From Halomonas sp. DQ26W (GTDB lineage: Bacteria > Pseudomonadota > Gammaproteobacteria > Pseudomonadales > Halomonadaceae): DNA of 43,232 nt. Positions 16,297-26,071 of this stretch are shown in pieces (position 1 is the first letter of the stretch; each line of letters opens with the position of its first letter). The stretch lies in assembly GCF_003339685.1 (NCBI RefSeq), contig NZ_QPKI01000026.1, forward strand, positions 18,227 through 61,458, in the 5' to 3' direction. Below the pieces are notes generated by a model. That model did not search any database and was not told where the DNA came from. It saw only the letters and a list, made by a program, of their open reading frames with translations. Position numbers and translations under genes: made by a program.

Positions 16297-16426
16297 TCAA
16301 CCCCGCTCGCGAATCAAAAGCACGATGAGTAGCAAGATAGACAGAAAAAAACAGAATTTTGGCGATGCTGGTGGCAGCACCTGCAATGCCGGTGAAACCG
16401 AGCACCCCCGCGATGACGGCGGTGAT
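16297..16426 (-). pseudogene. Decayed DUF1328 small membrane protein gene
   Basis: Read leftward the DNA gives ITAVIAGVLGFTGIAGAATS then IAKILFF, the signature of DUF1328 proteins (about 55 residues). After a run of seven A/T pairs (16345-16351) the frame must shift by one to continue LSILLLIVLLIRERG and stop at 16297, adjacent to the DUF2254 stop. The normal N-terminus is missing, with a TGA in the expected first helix (near 16433). Either a true remnant or, for the homopolymer shift only, a sequence error. The missing start favours a remnant. Confidence 0.6.
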
Positions 16427-16524
16427 TTTGCCTCAACTATTGGGATGGTCTAGTTACCGCCGCACGTCATCCAGTGTATCCGACAGCTATCCTCGGTCGA
16501 CCATCCCCTTGCATCGACCCTCCT

Positions 16525-17439
16525 TCAATAGAATCCCGGCTCCCCGGCGGGACGGGTTTTGAAACGACGGTGCAGCCACATGTACTGCTCGGGATGCTTG
16601 CGAATGGCGCCTTCGATGCAGGCGTTCACCTGGGTTGCATCCTGCACTTCGTCGCCGCTGGGGAAGTTCTCCAGCGGCGGCAAATATTCCAGAGTATAAG
16701 TAGTATTGTCAGGATTGCGATGGAAAATCAGCGGTATCACTGGCGCGCCCGTCATACGGGCAATCTTGGCTGTCAGCTTGACCGTGGCGGCATCAATACC
16801 GAAGAAGGGAGCAAAGACGCTGGCCTTGGAACCAAAGTCTTGATCTGGAGAGTACCATACGGCATGGCCTGACTTGATTCGTTTCACAACCCCTCTCAAA
16901 TCACGCCGATCCAGTGTCGCATCGAAATATTTCTTTCGTGCCTGACCCATGAAACGGTCGAAGAGCGGATTATCATGAGGCCGGTAGACCGCATCCGCCC
17001 GAAAGAACAGCGAGTGCAGCGCCGCACCCAGATCAAGCGTGGAGAAATGTATGCCGAGGATCAGCGCGCCCTTACCCTCGGCCTCAAGGCGGGCTCTGTG
17101 CTCCTGGCCCTTGAAAGTCACCCGATGGCGTAGATGCCTGGGGTCGCGACACCAGCCGGTAGCAGTCTCGAGAAGGCCGATGCCGTTGGCCTTGAAGGTA
17201 TCGAGCGCCAGCTTGTCGCGCTGAGCGTCGCTTAGTTCGGGATAACAGAGTCGCAGGTTGGTGCCGACGATATGCCGACGGCGCGGCACTACCTTCCAAG
17301 CCAACAGGCCAAGCCCGCGGCCGATAGCCAGCTTTAGCCGCCAGGGAAGCCAGGCTCCGACTCGCATGCAGCCGATGGCCAGCCAGGTCGGCCAGAAGCG
17401 CGGGTGAGCAAATGAGGAAGGCCAGTTACGCTTGGACAT
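16525..17439 (-). CDS. lpxL: Lipid A biosynthesis lauroyl/myristoyl acyltransferase (LpxL/HtrB family)
   Basis: The 304-residue inner-membrane-associated acyltransferase adds a secondary acyl chain to Kdo-lipid A. The catalytic HX4D motif is HFSTLD (His131, Asp136), preceded by KGALILGI. Other family marks are an amphipathic N-terminal membrane segment, FFRADAVYRPHDNPLFDRFM, the AVWYSPDQDFG block, and MTGAPVIPLIFHRN. The end YMWLHRRFKTRPAGEPGFY is typical. The choice of LpxL over LpxM or LpxP cannot be settled from sequence alone. It reads leftward after alr with 84 bases between them. Confidence 0.9.
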   Translation of the reverse strand: MSKRNWPSSFAHPRFWPTWLAIGCMRVGAWLPWRLKLAIGRGLGLLAWKVVPRRRHIVGTNLRLCYPELSDAQRDKLALDTFKANGIGLLETATGWCRDPRHLRHRVTFKGQEHRARLEAEGKGALILGIHFSTLDLGAALHSLFFRADAVYRPHDNPLFDRFMGQARKKYFDATLDRRDLRGVVKRIKSGHAVWYSPDQDFGSKASVFAPFFGIDAATVKLTAKIARMTGAPVIPLIFHRNPDNTTYTLEYLPPLENFPSGDEVQDATQVNACIEGAIRKHPEQYMWLHRRFKTRPAGEPGFY

Positions 17440-17523
17440 GCCAGCTCCACTCGAACAAAAGGCGCATCATACCGCGCCCCCTTCTGCCGCTGAAGTCGAG
17501 ACTGTAAGACGTTGCCATTGTTG

Positions 17524-18657
17524 TCATAGGCATGTCTCGCCGCCCAGGCCACGATAACGGCGTGGCACCCTGGGAAGCACGCCGGTAAGCAGGGTATAGC
17601 TTATGGTGTCGCAGTGGCGTGCCACCGTATCCACCGACAGCACCCCGCCATTGCATGCCCGCCCCCACAGCACCACTTCGCTACCGATATCGGCCTCGGG
17701 AATGTCGGTGACATCCACGGTGAGCATGTCCATGGACACCTTGCCGGCGATAGTGGCTCGCTGACCGGCCACCAACACAGGCGTGCCATCTACGGCGTGG
17801 CGGTCGTAGCCGTCGCCATAACCGCAGGCCACCACCGCGATACGCGACGGCCGCGGTGCTCGCCAGCGCCCGGCATAGCCGACCGCCTCGCCGGACTTCA
17901 AGTCGCGCATGGCAATGATCTCAGAGCGCAGCGTCATCACCGGTTTCAGGCGTCGAGTCACGTCGCTGGGAACTTCCAGGGGATCGCTGCCGTAGAGCAT
18001 GACCCCGGGGCGCACCCAGGCCTGATGTGCTTCTGGCCAGGCCAGGGTCGCCGGCGAATTGGCCAGGCACAGGGGCGCATCGAGACGCTTGGCCAGTTGC
18101 TGCATGCAGGCGAGCTGTTGACGAAAATAACCGGCATCGACAGCATCGGCGGTGGCGAAGTGACTCATCAGCTGCACCGCTGTGACACACCCGGGGCTCC
18201 CCGCGAGGCACTGCCAGACACCGACAGCCTCCTCGGGGGTGAACCCCAGGCGATGCATGCCGGAGTCGACCTTAAGCCAAACCGGGATCGGCCTGGCAGG
18301 GCGGTGCGCCAGCAAGGCGCTGACCTGCCACTCGCTATGCACCGCCAACCACAGGTCCAGCGCTTCGACGCGGGCCAGTTCAGCCGCCTCGAAAATTCCC
18401 TCGAGCAGCACGATGGGGGTCTCGATTTGACCCTGGCGCAGTGTCTCAGCCTCCTCGATGCAGGCAACTGCAAAGGCAGGAGGCCTGACATCGGCCGGCA
18501 AGGATTCAAGCGCCGCCGCACAGGCCACGCTGCCATGACCGTAGGCGTCGGCCTTGATCACCGCCAGCGCAAGGCTGTGAGGCGCCAGCTCACGAGCTAG
18601 ACAGTAGTTGTAACGCAGGGCGTCAAGATCGATGTCAGCGACCAGTGGCCTTGCCAT
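17524..18657 (-). CDS. alr: Alanine racemase
   Basis: The 377-residue PLP enzyme makes D-alanine for peptidoglycan. The PLP lysine is in LALAVIKADAYGHGSVACA (Lys35) and the second catalytic residue is the tyrosine in GEAVGYAGRWRAPRPSRIAV. Other marks are VWLKVDSGMHRLGF, ANSPATLAWPEAHQAWVRPG and the C-terminal barrel GKVSMDMLTVDVTD. GGAGG lies five bases before the ATG at 18657. Length and motifs are normal. It is followed by lpxL, another envelope gene, in the same direction. Confidence 0.96.
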   Translation of the reverse strand: MARPLVADIDLDALRYNYCLARELAPHSLALAVIKADAYGHGSVACAAALESLPADVRPPAFAVACIEEAETLRQGQIETPIVLLEGIFEAAELARVEALDLWLAVHSEWQVSALLAHRPARPIPVWLKVDSGMHRLGFTPEEAVGVWQCLAGSPGCVTAVQLMSHFATADAVDAGYFRQQLACMQQLAKRLDAPLCLANSPATLAWPEAHQAWVRPGVMLYGSDPLEVPSDVTRRLKPVMTLRSEIIAMRDLKSGEAVGYAGRWRAPRPSRIAVVACGYGDGYDRHAVDGTPVLVAGQRATIAGKVSMDMLTVDVTDIPEADIGSEVVLWGRACNGGVLSVDTVARHCDTISYTLLTGVLPRVPRRYRGLGGETCL

Positions 18658-18722
18658 GGGAACCTCCGCATAAACAGCAGTAACGCGGAATTATCTTCTA
18701 TATCATTGCCATAATCACGAAA

Positions 18723-18748
18723 AGAACCACCGATTTCCCGGTGGCTCT
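18723..18748 (-). terminator. Intrinsic terminator downstream of tolC
   Basis: On the leftward transcript AGAGCCACCG and CGGTGGTTCT pair over ten positions (one G-U), with a six-base loop, and are followed by TTTC. It sits about 55 bases beyond the tolC stop and before alr. Confidence 0.65.
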
Positions 18749-18804
18749 TCGAAAATAATTCCAAGACTCAACAACATTCTAGTCAAACTTCATGCTAGCG
18801 GTCT

Positions 18805-20244
18805 TCATGAAGGTGCCCGGGGGCGCTCGCCAATGTTCATGACCGGACTGTCATTGGCCTCATCCGGCAGCTCGAGAGAGACGCTCTCCTCATCGGAGAG
18901 CCAGGCATTGACGGCCTGGATGGAGTCCGCCCCCAGCAGCCCCGCCTGCAGCTGTAGCTGCAGCAAACCCAACACATAGTCATAGCGGGCTTCGGCATGC
19001 TCGGCGATGGCGTTGAACAGACTCTGCTCGGCATTGAGCACGTCGACGATATTTCGTGTCCCCACCTCGTAACCCGAACGCGTCGCTTCCAGGGCGCTCT
19101 GGTTGGAAATGATCGCCTGGCGGCGAGCCTCGACGGTCTCTACATCGTTGTTGACACGGGTAAACAGTGAGCGTACCTGCTGGATGGTATCGCGCCGCTG
19201 CGCCTCGAAGTCGTACTGGGTAGCCTCGAGCAGGAACCCGCTCTGGCGGATCTGCGCCTCGGTCGATCCGCCCGTATAGAGCGGAACGCTGGCACGTAGT
19301 CCCACCTGGCTTTCGGAATTGTAGTTCGTCCCTGTGCGGTCGCTGTCGGACCAGCCATACGTTGCGAAGGCCGAGACCATCGGGCGCTGGCCGGCCCGGG
19401 AAATGTCCACCTGGCTCCTGGCCACCTCGATACCGGCCTGGGCCATCAGCACCATTGGACTGTTATCCATGGCGAGCGTCACCCAGTCCTCGCGATCGCC
19501 CGGCTCGGGCGGCACGATGGGAATATCCTCATCCAGAGTATCAATGCTGTCATAGCGATGACCGGTCAGCCGCTCCAACGCCTCGAAGCTGACCTGCATG
19601 GCGCTTTCTGCCGCGATACGCTGAGCCCGCGCCAGATCGAAGGAGGCCTGGGCCTCGTGTACGTCGGTAATCGCGATGAGCCCTACCTCGAAACGTTCGC
19701 GGGTCTGCTCCATCTGGCGACTGATGGCAGTTTCCTGTGCCCGTCGGGCGCTGAGGATATCGTGGGCCCGAAGAATCTCGAAATAGGCGTCGGCTACAGT
19801 GAAGAGCAGTTGCTGCCTGGCCACATCCAACGACAAAGCATTGCGGTCGATCTCACGCTCGGCCCGCTCTAACTGGGCATGGCTCGCCGGGTTGTACAAT
19901 GCCTGCTCAGCTTCAAAAGTGAATGCAGCACTATTGATGGTATCGTCTTGTTGAATTACGCCTAACGGCTGGGTTTGAGTCGGTGGAGCGGGACTATAAT
20001 CACGTTCATGTACTGCGCTTCCACGAACTAGTATCTGCGGTAACAGAGTGCCGCGCTGCACGTCCCGGGCGGCCTCGGTGGCCAGATAACCGGAGCGTGC
20101 GGAGGCCAGTTCGGCATCGTTCTCAAGGGCATCCTGGGCAATGGTCCAGAGGTCGGCGCCTTGTGCGCTGCCGGCCATAGACAGAGTGACTAACGCCGCT
20201 ATCCAGCGCTTGTGGAAGCAACGTGATGAGGCTGGGCGAGACAT
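18805..20244 (-). CDS. tolC: TolC-family outer membrane channel protein
   Basis: The 479-residue protein has a signal peptide (WIAALVTLSMAGSAQGADLW) and two TolC repeats rich in long coiled coils. Family marks are ALENDAELASARSGYLATEA near the N-terminus, TRERFEVGLIAITDVHEAQA in the first repeat and ATRSGYEVGTRNIVDVLNAE in the second. Trimeric TolC forms the outer-membrane duct for drug efflux pumps and type I secretion. The ATG at 20244 (MSRPASSRC) is preferred over one eight codons earlier because AAGGGA precedes it. No efflux-pump partner is adjacent, as usual for TolC. Confidence 0.92.
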   Translation of the reverse strand: MSRPASSRCFHKRWIAALVTLSMAGSAQGADLWTIAQDALENDAELASARSGYLATEAARDVQRGTLLPQILVRGSAVHERDYSPAPPTQTQPLGVIQQDDTINSAAFTFEAEQALYNPASHAQLERAEREIDRNALSLDVARQQLLFTVADAYFEILRAHDILSARRAQETAISRQMEQTRERFEVGLIAITDVHEAQASFDLARAQRIAAESAMQVSFEALERLTGHRYDSIDTLDEDIPIVPPEPGDREDWVTLAMDNSPMVLMAQAGIEVARSQVDISRAGQRPMVSAFATYGWSDSDRTGTNYNSESQVGLRASVPLYTGGSTEAQIRQSGFLLEATQYDFEAQRRDTIQQVRSLFTRVNNDVETVEARRQAIISNQSALEATRSGYEVGTRNIVDVLNAEQSLFNAIAEHAEARYDYVLGLLQLQLQAGLLGADSIQAVNAWLSDEESVSLELPDEANDSPVMNIGERPRAPS

Positions 20245-20378
20245 GTTCGACGGTTCCCTTGACGACAAGACGCGCCCCTAATACCACAAGGCGCGACGAT
20301 GATCCGCTGTGGTGCATCTATTAACTGTACTGGCTTGGATGGGCCGCCGGACAGCCCTGCCAAGCCCTAGAGCAAGAA

Positions 20379-21359
20379 CTATTCGAAGATGGAATCCATC
20401 GACAGGTTCTGTTTTTCCAGCACCCGGCGCAGCTTCTTGAGCGCCTCCACCTGTATCTGCCGTACCCGTTCACGGGTCAGGCCGATTTCATCGCCGACCT
20501 CCTCCAGCGTCGCGGCCTCGTGACCGCGTAGGCCGAAGCGGCGTATCACCACTTCAGTCTGCTTTTCAGTCAATTCCGCCAGCCAGTCATCGACATGCTG
20601 TTTGACGTCGCCGACGACCAGGCTCGACTCGGGGCCCTGGTCATTGTCGTCGGCGAGAGTCTCGATCAAGGGTTTGTCACTCTCACCGCCCATCGGATAG
20701 TCCACCGACGAAACGCGCTCATTGAGCCCCATCATCTTCTTGACCGCTTCCACCGGCTTGTCGAGGTGCTCGGCAATTTCCTCGGCGGTGGCCTCGTGGT
20801 CGAGCTTCTGAGTCAGCTCGCGGGCCGCCCGCAGATAGATATTGAGTTCCTTGACTACGTGGATCGGCAGGCGAATAGTGCGCGTCTGGTTCATCAGTGC
20901 CCGCTCGATGGTCTGGCGAATCCACCAGGTGGCATAGGTGGAGAAACGGAAGCCACGTTCGGGATCGAATTTTTCGACGGCACGAATCAGGCCGAGATTG
21001 CCCTCCTCGATCAAGTCGAGCAGAGTCAAGCCACGGTTGAGATAGCGTCGGGCGATCTTGACCACCAGGCGCAGGTTGGATTCGATCATCCGCGATCGGC
21101 CGGCAGGATCGCCCTTCTGGGCAAGGCGGCCGAAGTAGACCTCTTCCTCCGGCGTCAGCAAGGGAGAGAAGCCTATTTCGTTGAGATATATCTGGGTGGC
21201 ATCGAGGCTATGATGATAGTGCTTGTCCTCGCGATTCAGAGCCTTCTCGAACGCCTCCTCATCCCTGGCAACACTTTCATCATCGGCTCCGAGCTCCTGC
21301 TCGGCCTCGGTGACATCCTCTAGATTCACGTCCTGAAGGTCCCTTTCAAGCATGCTCAT
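20379..21359 (-). CDS. rpoS: RNA polymerase sigma factor RpoS (sigma-38)
   Basis: The 326-residue sigma factor directs stationary-phase and stress transcription. Region 1.2 is [20 protein letters not shown]. Region 2 includes [20 protein letters not shown] and [20 protein letters not shown]. Region 3 includes [20 protein letters not shown]. Region 4 carries the helix-turn-helix [20 protein letters not shown]. It follows nlpD leftward with 139 bases between. In relatives the main rpoS promoter lies inside nlpD, which is likely here too (inference). Confidence 0.97.
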   Translation of the reverse strand: MSMLERDLQDVNLEDVTEAEQELGADDESVARDEEAFEKALNREDKHYHHSLDATQIYLNEIGFSPLLTPEEEVYFGRLAQKGDPAGRSRMIESNLRLVVKIARRYLNRGLTLLDLIEEGNLGLIRAVEKFDPERGFRFSTYATWWIRQTIERALMNQTRTIRLPIHVVKELNIYLRAARELTQKLDHEATAEEIAEHLDKPVEAVKKMMGLNERVSSVDYPMGGESDKPLIETLADDNDQGPESSLVVGDVKQHVDDWLAELTEKQTEVVIRRFGLRGHEAATLEEVGDEIGLTRERVRQIQVEALKKLRRVLEKQNLSMDSIFE

Positions 21360-21498
21360 CGGTTGCTACCCCGTTGTTTCGTCCTGAGGTGCCGGCTTGC
21401 ACCTGACACCATCTTTCGGTACGCAGGTTCTATTGTTATGTGGTTCACGGCGACGATGACGCCGCCGTGCCGCCCAGTAGATGGCCCGAAACGAAAGT

Positions 21499-22563
21499 TT
21501 ATCGCTCCGGCAGATAGTTCAGGGGATCCTGAGGCTGGCCATCCTTACGCACCTCGAAATGCAGCCTGACACTTTCGGCGTCGCTGTCGCCCATAGTGGC
21601 GATGACTTCACCGGCCTCGACCACATCGTTCTCACTTACCCTGAGAGTGTCGTTGTGGGCGTAGGCACTTAGGTATTGATCGTTATGCTTGAGCAGGATG
21701 AGGTTGCCGTAGCCTCTCACTCCGCTGCCCGCATAGACCACGATACCCGGACCGGCTGCTCTGACAGGTTGCCCCTTTTGCCCGTCGATATCAATGCCGG
21801 CGGTGATACTTCCCCCTTCACCGAAATGACCGATCAGGGTGCCATCGGCCGGCCACCGCCAATCGACCTCTTCCACCGGGGTGTAACTTCGACCTGCACG
21901 TTCAGGTTGTTGTTCCGGCGCACCCGCCACTTGGGTGCCGGCATCCGGTTCGGCGGCGGCCTGCACGGCTGGCGCTGGCGCCGGCGACTCGGCCACTTCC
22001 GGCTCCGCGACTGCTTCAAGCATTGGTTCGGGCTCGCGCTCCTGCTCTGGCTGGCGCTCTGCAGGGGCCTGGGTAGCGGCGGCGATCTGGCCGGCACTCT
22101 CCACCGCCGCCTGGCGAGGGCTCGTTACATCTTCCTCCAGTGGCTCGACGGTCAAGCGACGGGTACGCTCGATGGCCTCGTCATCGGGCAATAGCCAGTC
22201 GGTATCGCCAGTTGCGGCGGCACCGCCCAAGGCGGTGGCCGTGGCGACATCCACATCACGCTGACCACGCGTGTCATCGGCACGGAGGCCTACGACACCG
22301 CTCCCATCTAACTGCAGCTGCTGTCCGGGCTCTATCCGGTAGGGCGGGCTGATCTGGTTGAGGCGCGCCAGATCGCGGTAATCCATCTCATGACGCCAGG
22401 CGATACCATAGAGCGTGTCACCGGCCTCCACGGTATATTGGCTCGCAGCCACACGTTCGCGACTCACGGAGAGGTCGCGAACCTGAGGAGCGGAGTGCTC
22501 CTGCTGAACGGCACAGCCGGTCATCGCAAGGGCGACGGCGGATACCAGTAATACCTTACGCAT
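21499..22563 (-). CDS. nlpD: NlpD murein hydrolase activator lipoprotein (LysM + degenerate M23)
   Basis: The 354-residue lipoprotein has lipobox LAMTGC, making Cys17 the lipidated residue. A LysM domain follows (YTVEAGDTLYGIAWRHEMDY), then a long Pro/Glu/Ala-rich linker and a C-terminal M23/LytM domain. The peptidase metal ligands are replaced: SITAGIDIDG lacks the first His and VRLHFEVRK has Arg in place of the HxH first His. This fits NlpD as an amidase activator in cell division rather than a hydrolase. The start at 22563 has GGAGG nine bases upstream and overlaps the DUF368 gene end by eight bases. Confidence 0.95.
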   Translation of the reverse strand: MRKVLLVSAVALAMTGCAVQQEHSAPQVRDLSVSRERVAASQYTVEAGDTLYGIAWRHEMDYRDLARLNQISPPYRIEPGQQLQLDGSGVVGLRADDTRGQRDVDVATATALGGAAATGDTDWLLPDDEAIERTRRLTVEPLEEDVTSPRQAAVESAGQIAAATQAPAERQPEQEREPEPMLEAVAEPEVAESPAPAPAVQAAAEPDAGTQVAGAPEQQPERAGRSYTPVEEVDWRWPADGTLIGHFGEGGSITAGIDIDGQKGQPVRAAGPGIVVYAGSGVRGYGNLILLKHNDQYLSAYAHNDTLRVSENDVVEAGEVIATMGDSDAESVRLHFEVRKDGQPQDPLNYLPER

Positions 22564-23542
22564 TGGAGCCATCCTCCTTGTCAAGCGCAGTTTTAGAGCC
22601 GGCCGCCACCTTGCCGGAAGAACTAACACGATGATAGCCAGCCAGGCCCAGCACTAGCACGGCACCAACCAGCATCGTGGCCAGTACCGGCAGCATCAAC
22701 CCCGCATCCCCGGTCAGATTCGCGTAGTCTCCGGGGGTCAGGTAACGATAGTCGAGGGGAATCATCTGCCCTTGCGGGCCAAGCTGATAGCGTACCAGCT
22801 CCCGCCAGGGCCAGAGCACCGGCAACGAACCCACGATGAAACCGATCAACAGTTGCATGGTGGCAGTGCGATGATCACGCAGAAGCCACGATAGAAGGCG
22901 TGAGAAGCCAAACAGGCCGATCAGACAGCCCACTGCAAAGATCGAAAGCAGCTCCAGGTCGAAGCCGCGAATACCTTCCATCACGGTACCGTAGAGCCCC
23001 ATGGTCAGGAGCAGGAAACTGCCGGAGACCCCGGGCAGCAGCAATGCACTGATGGCGATGGCGCCCCCGACGACCAGCATCAATGCCTCGCTGCCGAGCA
23101 GCGTGATGACGGGCATCAGCGAGGGCAGGCCATGGGCCAGCAGTAGCCCAGCGACGAGGGGTATCAGATGCCACAGCTTCCAGTCGGCGGGGTGACGGCT
23201 GACCACAATGGCCGAGGCGGCCACCAGCCCGAAGAAAAACCCATTCAGCAGCAACGGGTGCTCTTCCATCAGCCACACCACCAAGTGGGCAACGGAGACC
23301 AGGCTGGCGGCGATACCCAGCAGCAGCGGAATTGCAAATGTGAGGTTGAGGTGGGTGGCCAGCAAGGCAAGACCCCCACGACGCCAGGCAACGAAGGCAC
23401 TGGGGCCAAACTGCTTGATGGTATGGATCAGTTCCTCGTAGATGCCGGTAACGAAGGCAATTGTGCCACCGGACACCCCGGGAACCGCATCCGCGGCCCC
23501 CATGCCGGCACCCTTGAGGAACACACTGAGTTGGCGCTTCAA
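22556..23542 (-). CDS. DUF368 membrane protein, PopT-type undecaprenyl-phosphate transporter
   Basis: The 328-residue polytopic protein has the N-terminal DUF368 signature FLKGAGMGAADAVPGVSGGT and the second repeat ISALLLPGVSGSFLLLTMGL. About eight to nine hydrophobic segments are visible. DUF368 proteins (PopT) have been linked to recycling undecaprenyl phosphate across the inner membrane, alongside DedA proteins, with strongest need under alkaline or high-sodium conditions. That fits a halophile (inference). The start is TTG at 23542 with AAGGAG eight bases upstream, overlapping the pcm stop as TTGA. Confidence 0.85.
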   Translation of the reverse strand: MKRQLSVFLKGAGMGAADAVPGVSGGTIAFVTGIYEELIHTIKQFGPSAFVAWRRGGLALLATHLNLTFAIPLLLGIAASLVSVAHLVVWLMEEHPLLLNGFFFGLVAASAIVVSRHPADWKLWHLIPLVAGLLLAHGLPSLMPVITLLGSEALMLVVGGAIAISALLLPGVSGSFLLLTMGLYGTVMEGIRGFDLELLSIFAVGCLIGLFGFSRLLSWLLRDHRTATMQLLIGFIVGSLPVLWPWRELVRYQLGPQGQMIPLDYRYLTPGDYANLTGDAGLMLPVLATMLVGAVLVLGLAGYHRVSSSGKVAAGSKTALDKEDGSNA

Positions 23543-24174
23543 CGAATCACTCCTTGCAGCAGCGGCACGAAACGAACCTTTTCGAGTCGCTGGACTTCAT
23601 GTCGGTTGTCGACGCGATGCACCCGGGTCAGCCATTGCTCTCCCCCGGCATCGGCCAGCGGCAGGATCATGACGCCGTCATCGGCGAGTTGGGATACCAG
23701 CACGTGCGGCAGCTCCTGGGCACAGGCGGTGAGCAGGATGACGTCGAAGGGTGCTGCCTCGGACCAGCCGTGCCCCCCGTCCGCCAGCTTCAGTCGAACA
23801 TTGTATGCCTTGAGCAGACGCAGCCGCTCAGCGGCACGATGATGCAAGGCATTGATTCGTTCGACTGACCAGAGTTCCGGCACCAACCGCGCGAGAATCA
23901 ACGTTTGGTAGCCGGAGCCAGTGCCGATCTCCAGCACGCGCCGGGGCGACTCATTCAGTACCAGCTCGGTCATCCGCGCCACCATCCAGGGCTGGGACAG
24001 CGTCTGGCCCAGGCCGATAGGCAGCGAGGTGTCCTCGTAGGCCCGATGCGACAGCGCCTCGTCGAGAAACAGGTGGCGTGGCTCACTGGCCATGGCCTTG
24101 AGTACCCGCTCGTCCTTGATACCCTGATCGGCCAGGCGTGCAGCCATGCGGTCACGGGTCCGCTGCGATGTCAT
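23539..24174 (-). CDS. pcm: Protein-L-isoaspartate O-methyltransferase
   Basis: The 211-residue cytoplasmic repair enzyme methylates isoaspartyl residues in aged proteins. The SAM motif is RRVLEIGTGSGYQTLILARL, preceded by LPIGLGQTLSQPWMVARMTE and followed by LWSVERINALHHRAAERLRL. The end VRFVPLLQGVIR is typical. The start MTSQRTRDRMAARL at 24174 is identical in style to Pseudomonas Pcm. An ATG at 24219 (15 codons longer, overlapping surE by 14 bases) is an alternative. The surE-pcm-nlpD-rpoS order is widely conserved in stress-survival loci. Confidence 0.95.
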   Translation of the reverse strand: MTSQRTRDRMAARLADQGIKDERVLKAMASEPRHLFLDEALSHRAYEDTSLPIGLGQTLSQPWMVARMTELVLNESPRRVLEIGTGSGYQTLILARLVPELWSVERINALHHRAAERLRLLKAYNVRLKLADGGHGWSEAAPFDVILLTACAQELPHVLVSQLADDGVMILPLADAGGEQWLTRVHRVDNRHEVQRLEKVRFVPLLQGVIR

Positions 24175-24205
24175 GCCGACCCCGCGCAGCAGCTCGGGCA
24201 GTTGT

Positions 24206-24952
24206 TCAGGTAAATGCATCCAGCCAGCCTTGCACGTCTTCGATGGCCGCATGACGCGTCAGATCGGTCTGCAGCGGCGTGATCGACACATAGCCCGCCT
24301 CGACGGCGGCAAAGTCGGTATCCGGCCCATCATCGGCATTCCGGCCGACGGCTGCAATCCAGTACCGCAGCCGGCCGCGTGGGTCGCGTACTTCCATGGG
24401 TCGTTCGGCGGGCCCGCGATAGCCCATTCGGGTCACACGAAAGCCCTGGATTTCGTCCCAGGGGAGATCCGGCACGTTGACGTTGAGCAGGCTGCGTGGC
24501 GGCAGCGACAGCTGGTCCGCGGCACCGACCAGGCTCGCTGCCACCCTGCCGGCGGTCTCGAAGTACCGTGAGCCCACCAATGACATGGCGATGGCCGGCA
24601 TACCCAGGTTGCGCCCCTCCATGGCCGCCGCCACGGTGCCTGAATAGAGCACGTCATCACCCAGGTTACCGCCATGGTTGATCCCCGAGATTACCAGGTC
24701 GGGCTTCTCGTCCCACAACGCATTGACGCCCAGGTAGACGCAGTCAGCCGGCGTGCCGTCCACGCAATGAAAGCCGTTATCCAGCGCCGTCAGCGACAGC
24801 GGCCGGTTCAGGGTCAGGGAGTTGCTGGCACCGCTGCGGTCGCGGTCGGGTGCCACCACGCGCAGGCGGGCGTGTGCGTCCAGTGCATCGTACAGGGCGC
24901 GCAGTCCCGGAGCGTGTACGCCGTCGTCATTGGATAGCAAGAGTCTGCGCAT
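24206..24952 (-). CDS. surE: 5'/3'-nucleotidase SurE
   Basis: The 248-residue metal-dependent phosphatase starts [20 protein letters not shown]; the paired Asp (NDDG) binds the metal. Other marks are [20 protein letters not shown], the metal Asn in [30 protein letters not shown] and LNVNVPDLP. It acts on 5' and 3' nucleotides in the cytoplasm and supports stationary-phase survival with Pcm. There are 42 bases between the truD stop and its start. It is intact and of usual length. Confidence 0.96.
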   Translation of the reverse strand: MRRLLLSNDDGVHAPGLRALYDALDAHARLRVVAPDRDRSGASNSLTLNRPLSLTALDNGFHCVDGTPADCVYLGVNALWDEKPDLVISGINHGGNLGDDVLYSGTVAAAMEGRNLGMPAIAMSLVGSRYFETAGRVAASLVGAADQLSLPPRSLLNVNVPDLPWDEIQGFRVTRMGYRGPAERPMEVRDPRGRLRYWIAAVGRNADDGPDTDFAAVEAGYVSITPLQTDLTRHAAIEDVQGWLDAFT

Positions 24953-24994
24953 CGATAATGTCTCATCACCCTCAAGAGGGGCTTCAGGTTCAGT

Positions 24995-26071
24995 TCAAGC
25001 AAGCGCCAATGGCGCGCTCAGCGTCGGGTGTTCGATCAGCTCGCGCAGTACCGCCGTGGCAAAGCTGCCGCGCGGCAAGGTGAAATCCAGCCGCAGGCTG
25101 GCCGGCTCGCGAGAAAGGCGGGGCTCGCCCAGGCGCATTCGCAGGGGCCGTCGGGCCAGCTTCACACCGGCCCGTTCCAGGTCATCGCAGAGCGCAGCGT
25201 GTCGCTCGCGCAGGGCATGCTCGTACTGCGCAGCAACCCCGGCAGTAACCGACGAGCCGATGCCCCACAGCACCCCGCTAGGATGCAGATCAAGTCGTGC
25301 GGCCCGCTCGGCCAGCTCCGCATCGACGGTTTCGACAGCGAACTGACTGGCGGTACCATCCAGCATCGCCACCTCCCCTTGCAGCAATCGATCCCAATTG
25401 CGATCCCGCTGCCGCATGGCCAACAGCTCGTTGAACAGAAAGCTGCGCGCAGTGGAGAGCATCATGCCTTCCCGATCGTCCCGCTTGCGCCACCCACGGG
25501 CCAGCACCGCCCGGGCCCGGGCCAGGTTACGGCCCTCGGGGCCGAAGCGCTGCGGGCCGAAGCCATTGGGTGCACCATGTCGGCATAGCCACTCCCAGCG
25601 TGCTTCCAGACCGGGCGCCTGCACCGCCTCCCCGGTAATGACCAGCGAGAAGCGGTTGCCGCGGTGGACACCACGCTTGAGCTTTCGGGGATGGCGCACC
25701 TGTTCGAGCACCTGCACGCCGTGGGTTCCCAGGCGCTCATCCAGGTCTTCGGGGGCTTCACGGCCCGGCAGGTGTACCGACAGCCACTGCCGGGTCACGG
25801 CGATGCGATCCTTCATACCGGAGTAACCCACGGCCCGCTGTGTCACCTCACAGGCGCGAGCCAGGTGGCGCACCACCTCCAGGGTGGTAAGTCCCCGCTT
25901 CTCGATCCACAGCCAAAGATGCTCCCCCTGCCCCTCCGGAGCGAAGTCGAGGCTCTCCTCGACCACGAAGTCTTCCGGGGTGGCGCGATAGTCGCCGGCA
26001 GGGGGCGGACCGAAATCGGCATCCAGTACCCGGGGCCAGGGCTCGGCCTTTTCGGTCGGAGTAGGGGTCAT
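24995..26071 (-). CDS. truD: tRNA pseudouridine(13) synthase TruD
   Basis: The 358-residue enzyme converts U13 of tRNA-Glu to pseudouridine. The catalytic Asp is in the TruD motif [20 protein letters not shown]. Other family blocks are [33 protein letters not shown], and [19 protein letters not shown]. The insertion domain is present between them and the C-terminus. The gene overlaps ispF by four bases (ATGA), so it is translationally coupled. The ispF-truD-surE-pcm order is standard in gammaproteobacteria. Confidence 0.96.
   Translation of the reverse strand: MTPTPTEKAEPWPRVLDADFGPPPAGDYRATPEDFVVEESLDFAPEGQGEHLWLWIEKRGLTTLEVVRHLARACEVTQRAVGYSGMKDRIAVTRQWLSVHLPGREAPEDLDERLGTHGVQVLEQVRHPRKLKRGVHRGNRFSLVITGEAVQAPGLEARWEWLCRHGAPNGFGPQRFGPEGRNLARARAVLARGWRKRDDREGMMLSTARSFLFNELLAMRQRDRNWDRLLQGEVAMLDGTASQFAVETVDAELAERAARLDLHPSGVLWGIGSSVTAGVAAQYEHALRERHAALCDDLERAGVKLARRPLRMRLGEPRLSREPASLRLDFTLPRGSFATAVLRELIEHPTLSAPLALA

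Noticed and set aside
16297..16524. Regulatory RNA between the DUF2254 and lpxL genes
   Set aside because: The gap is explained by the DUF1328 remnant; no terminator or conserved stem-loop was seen.
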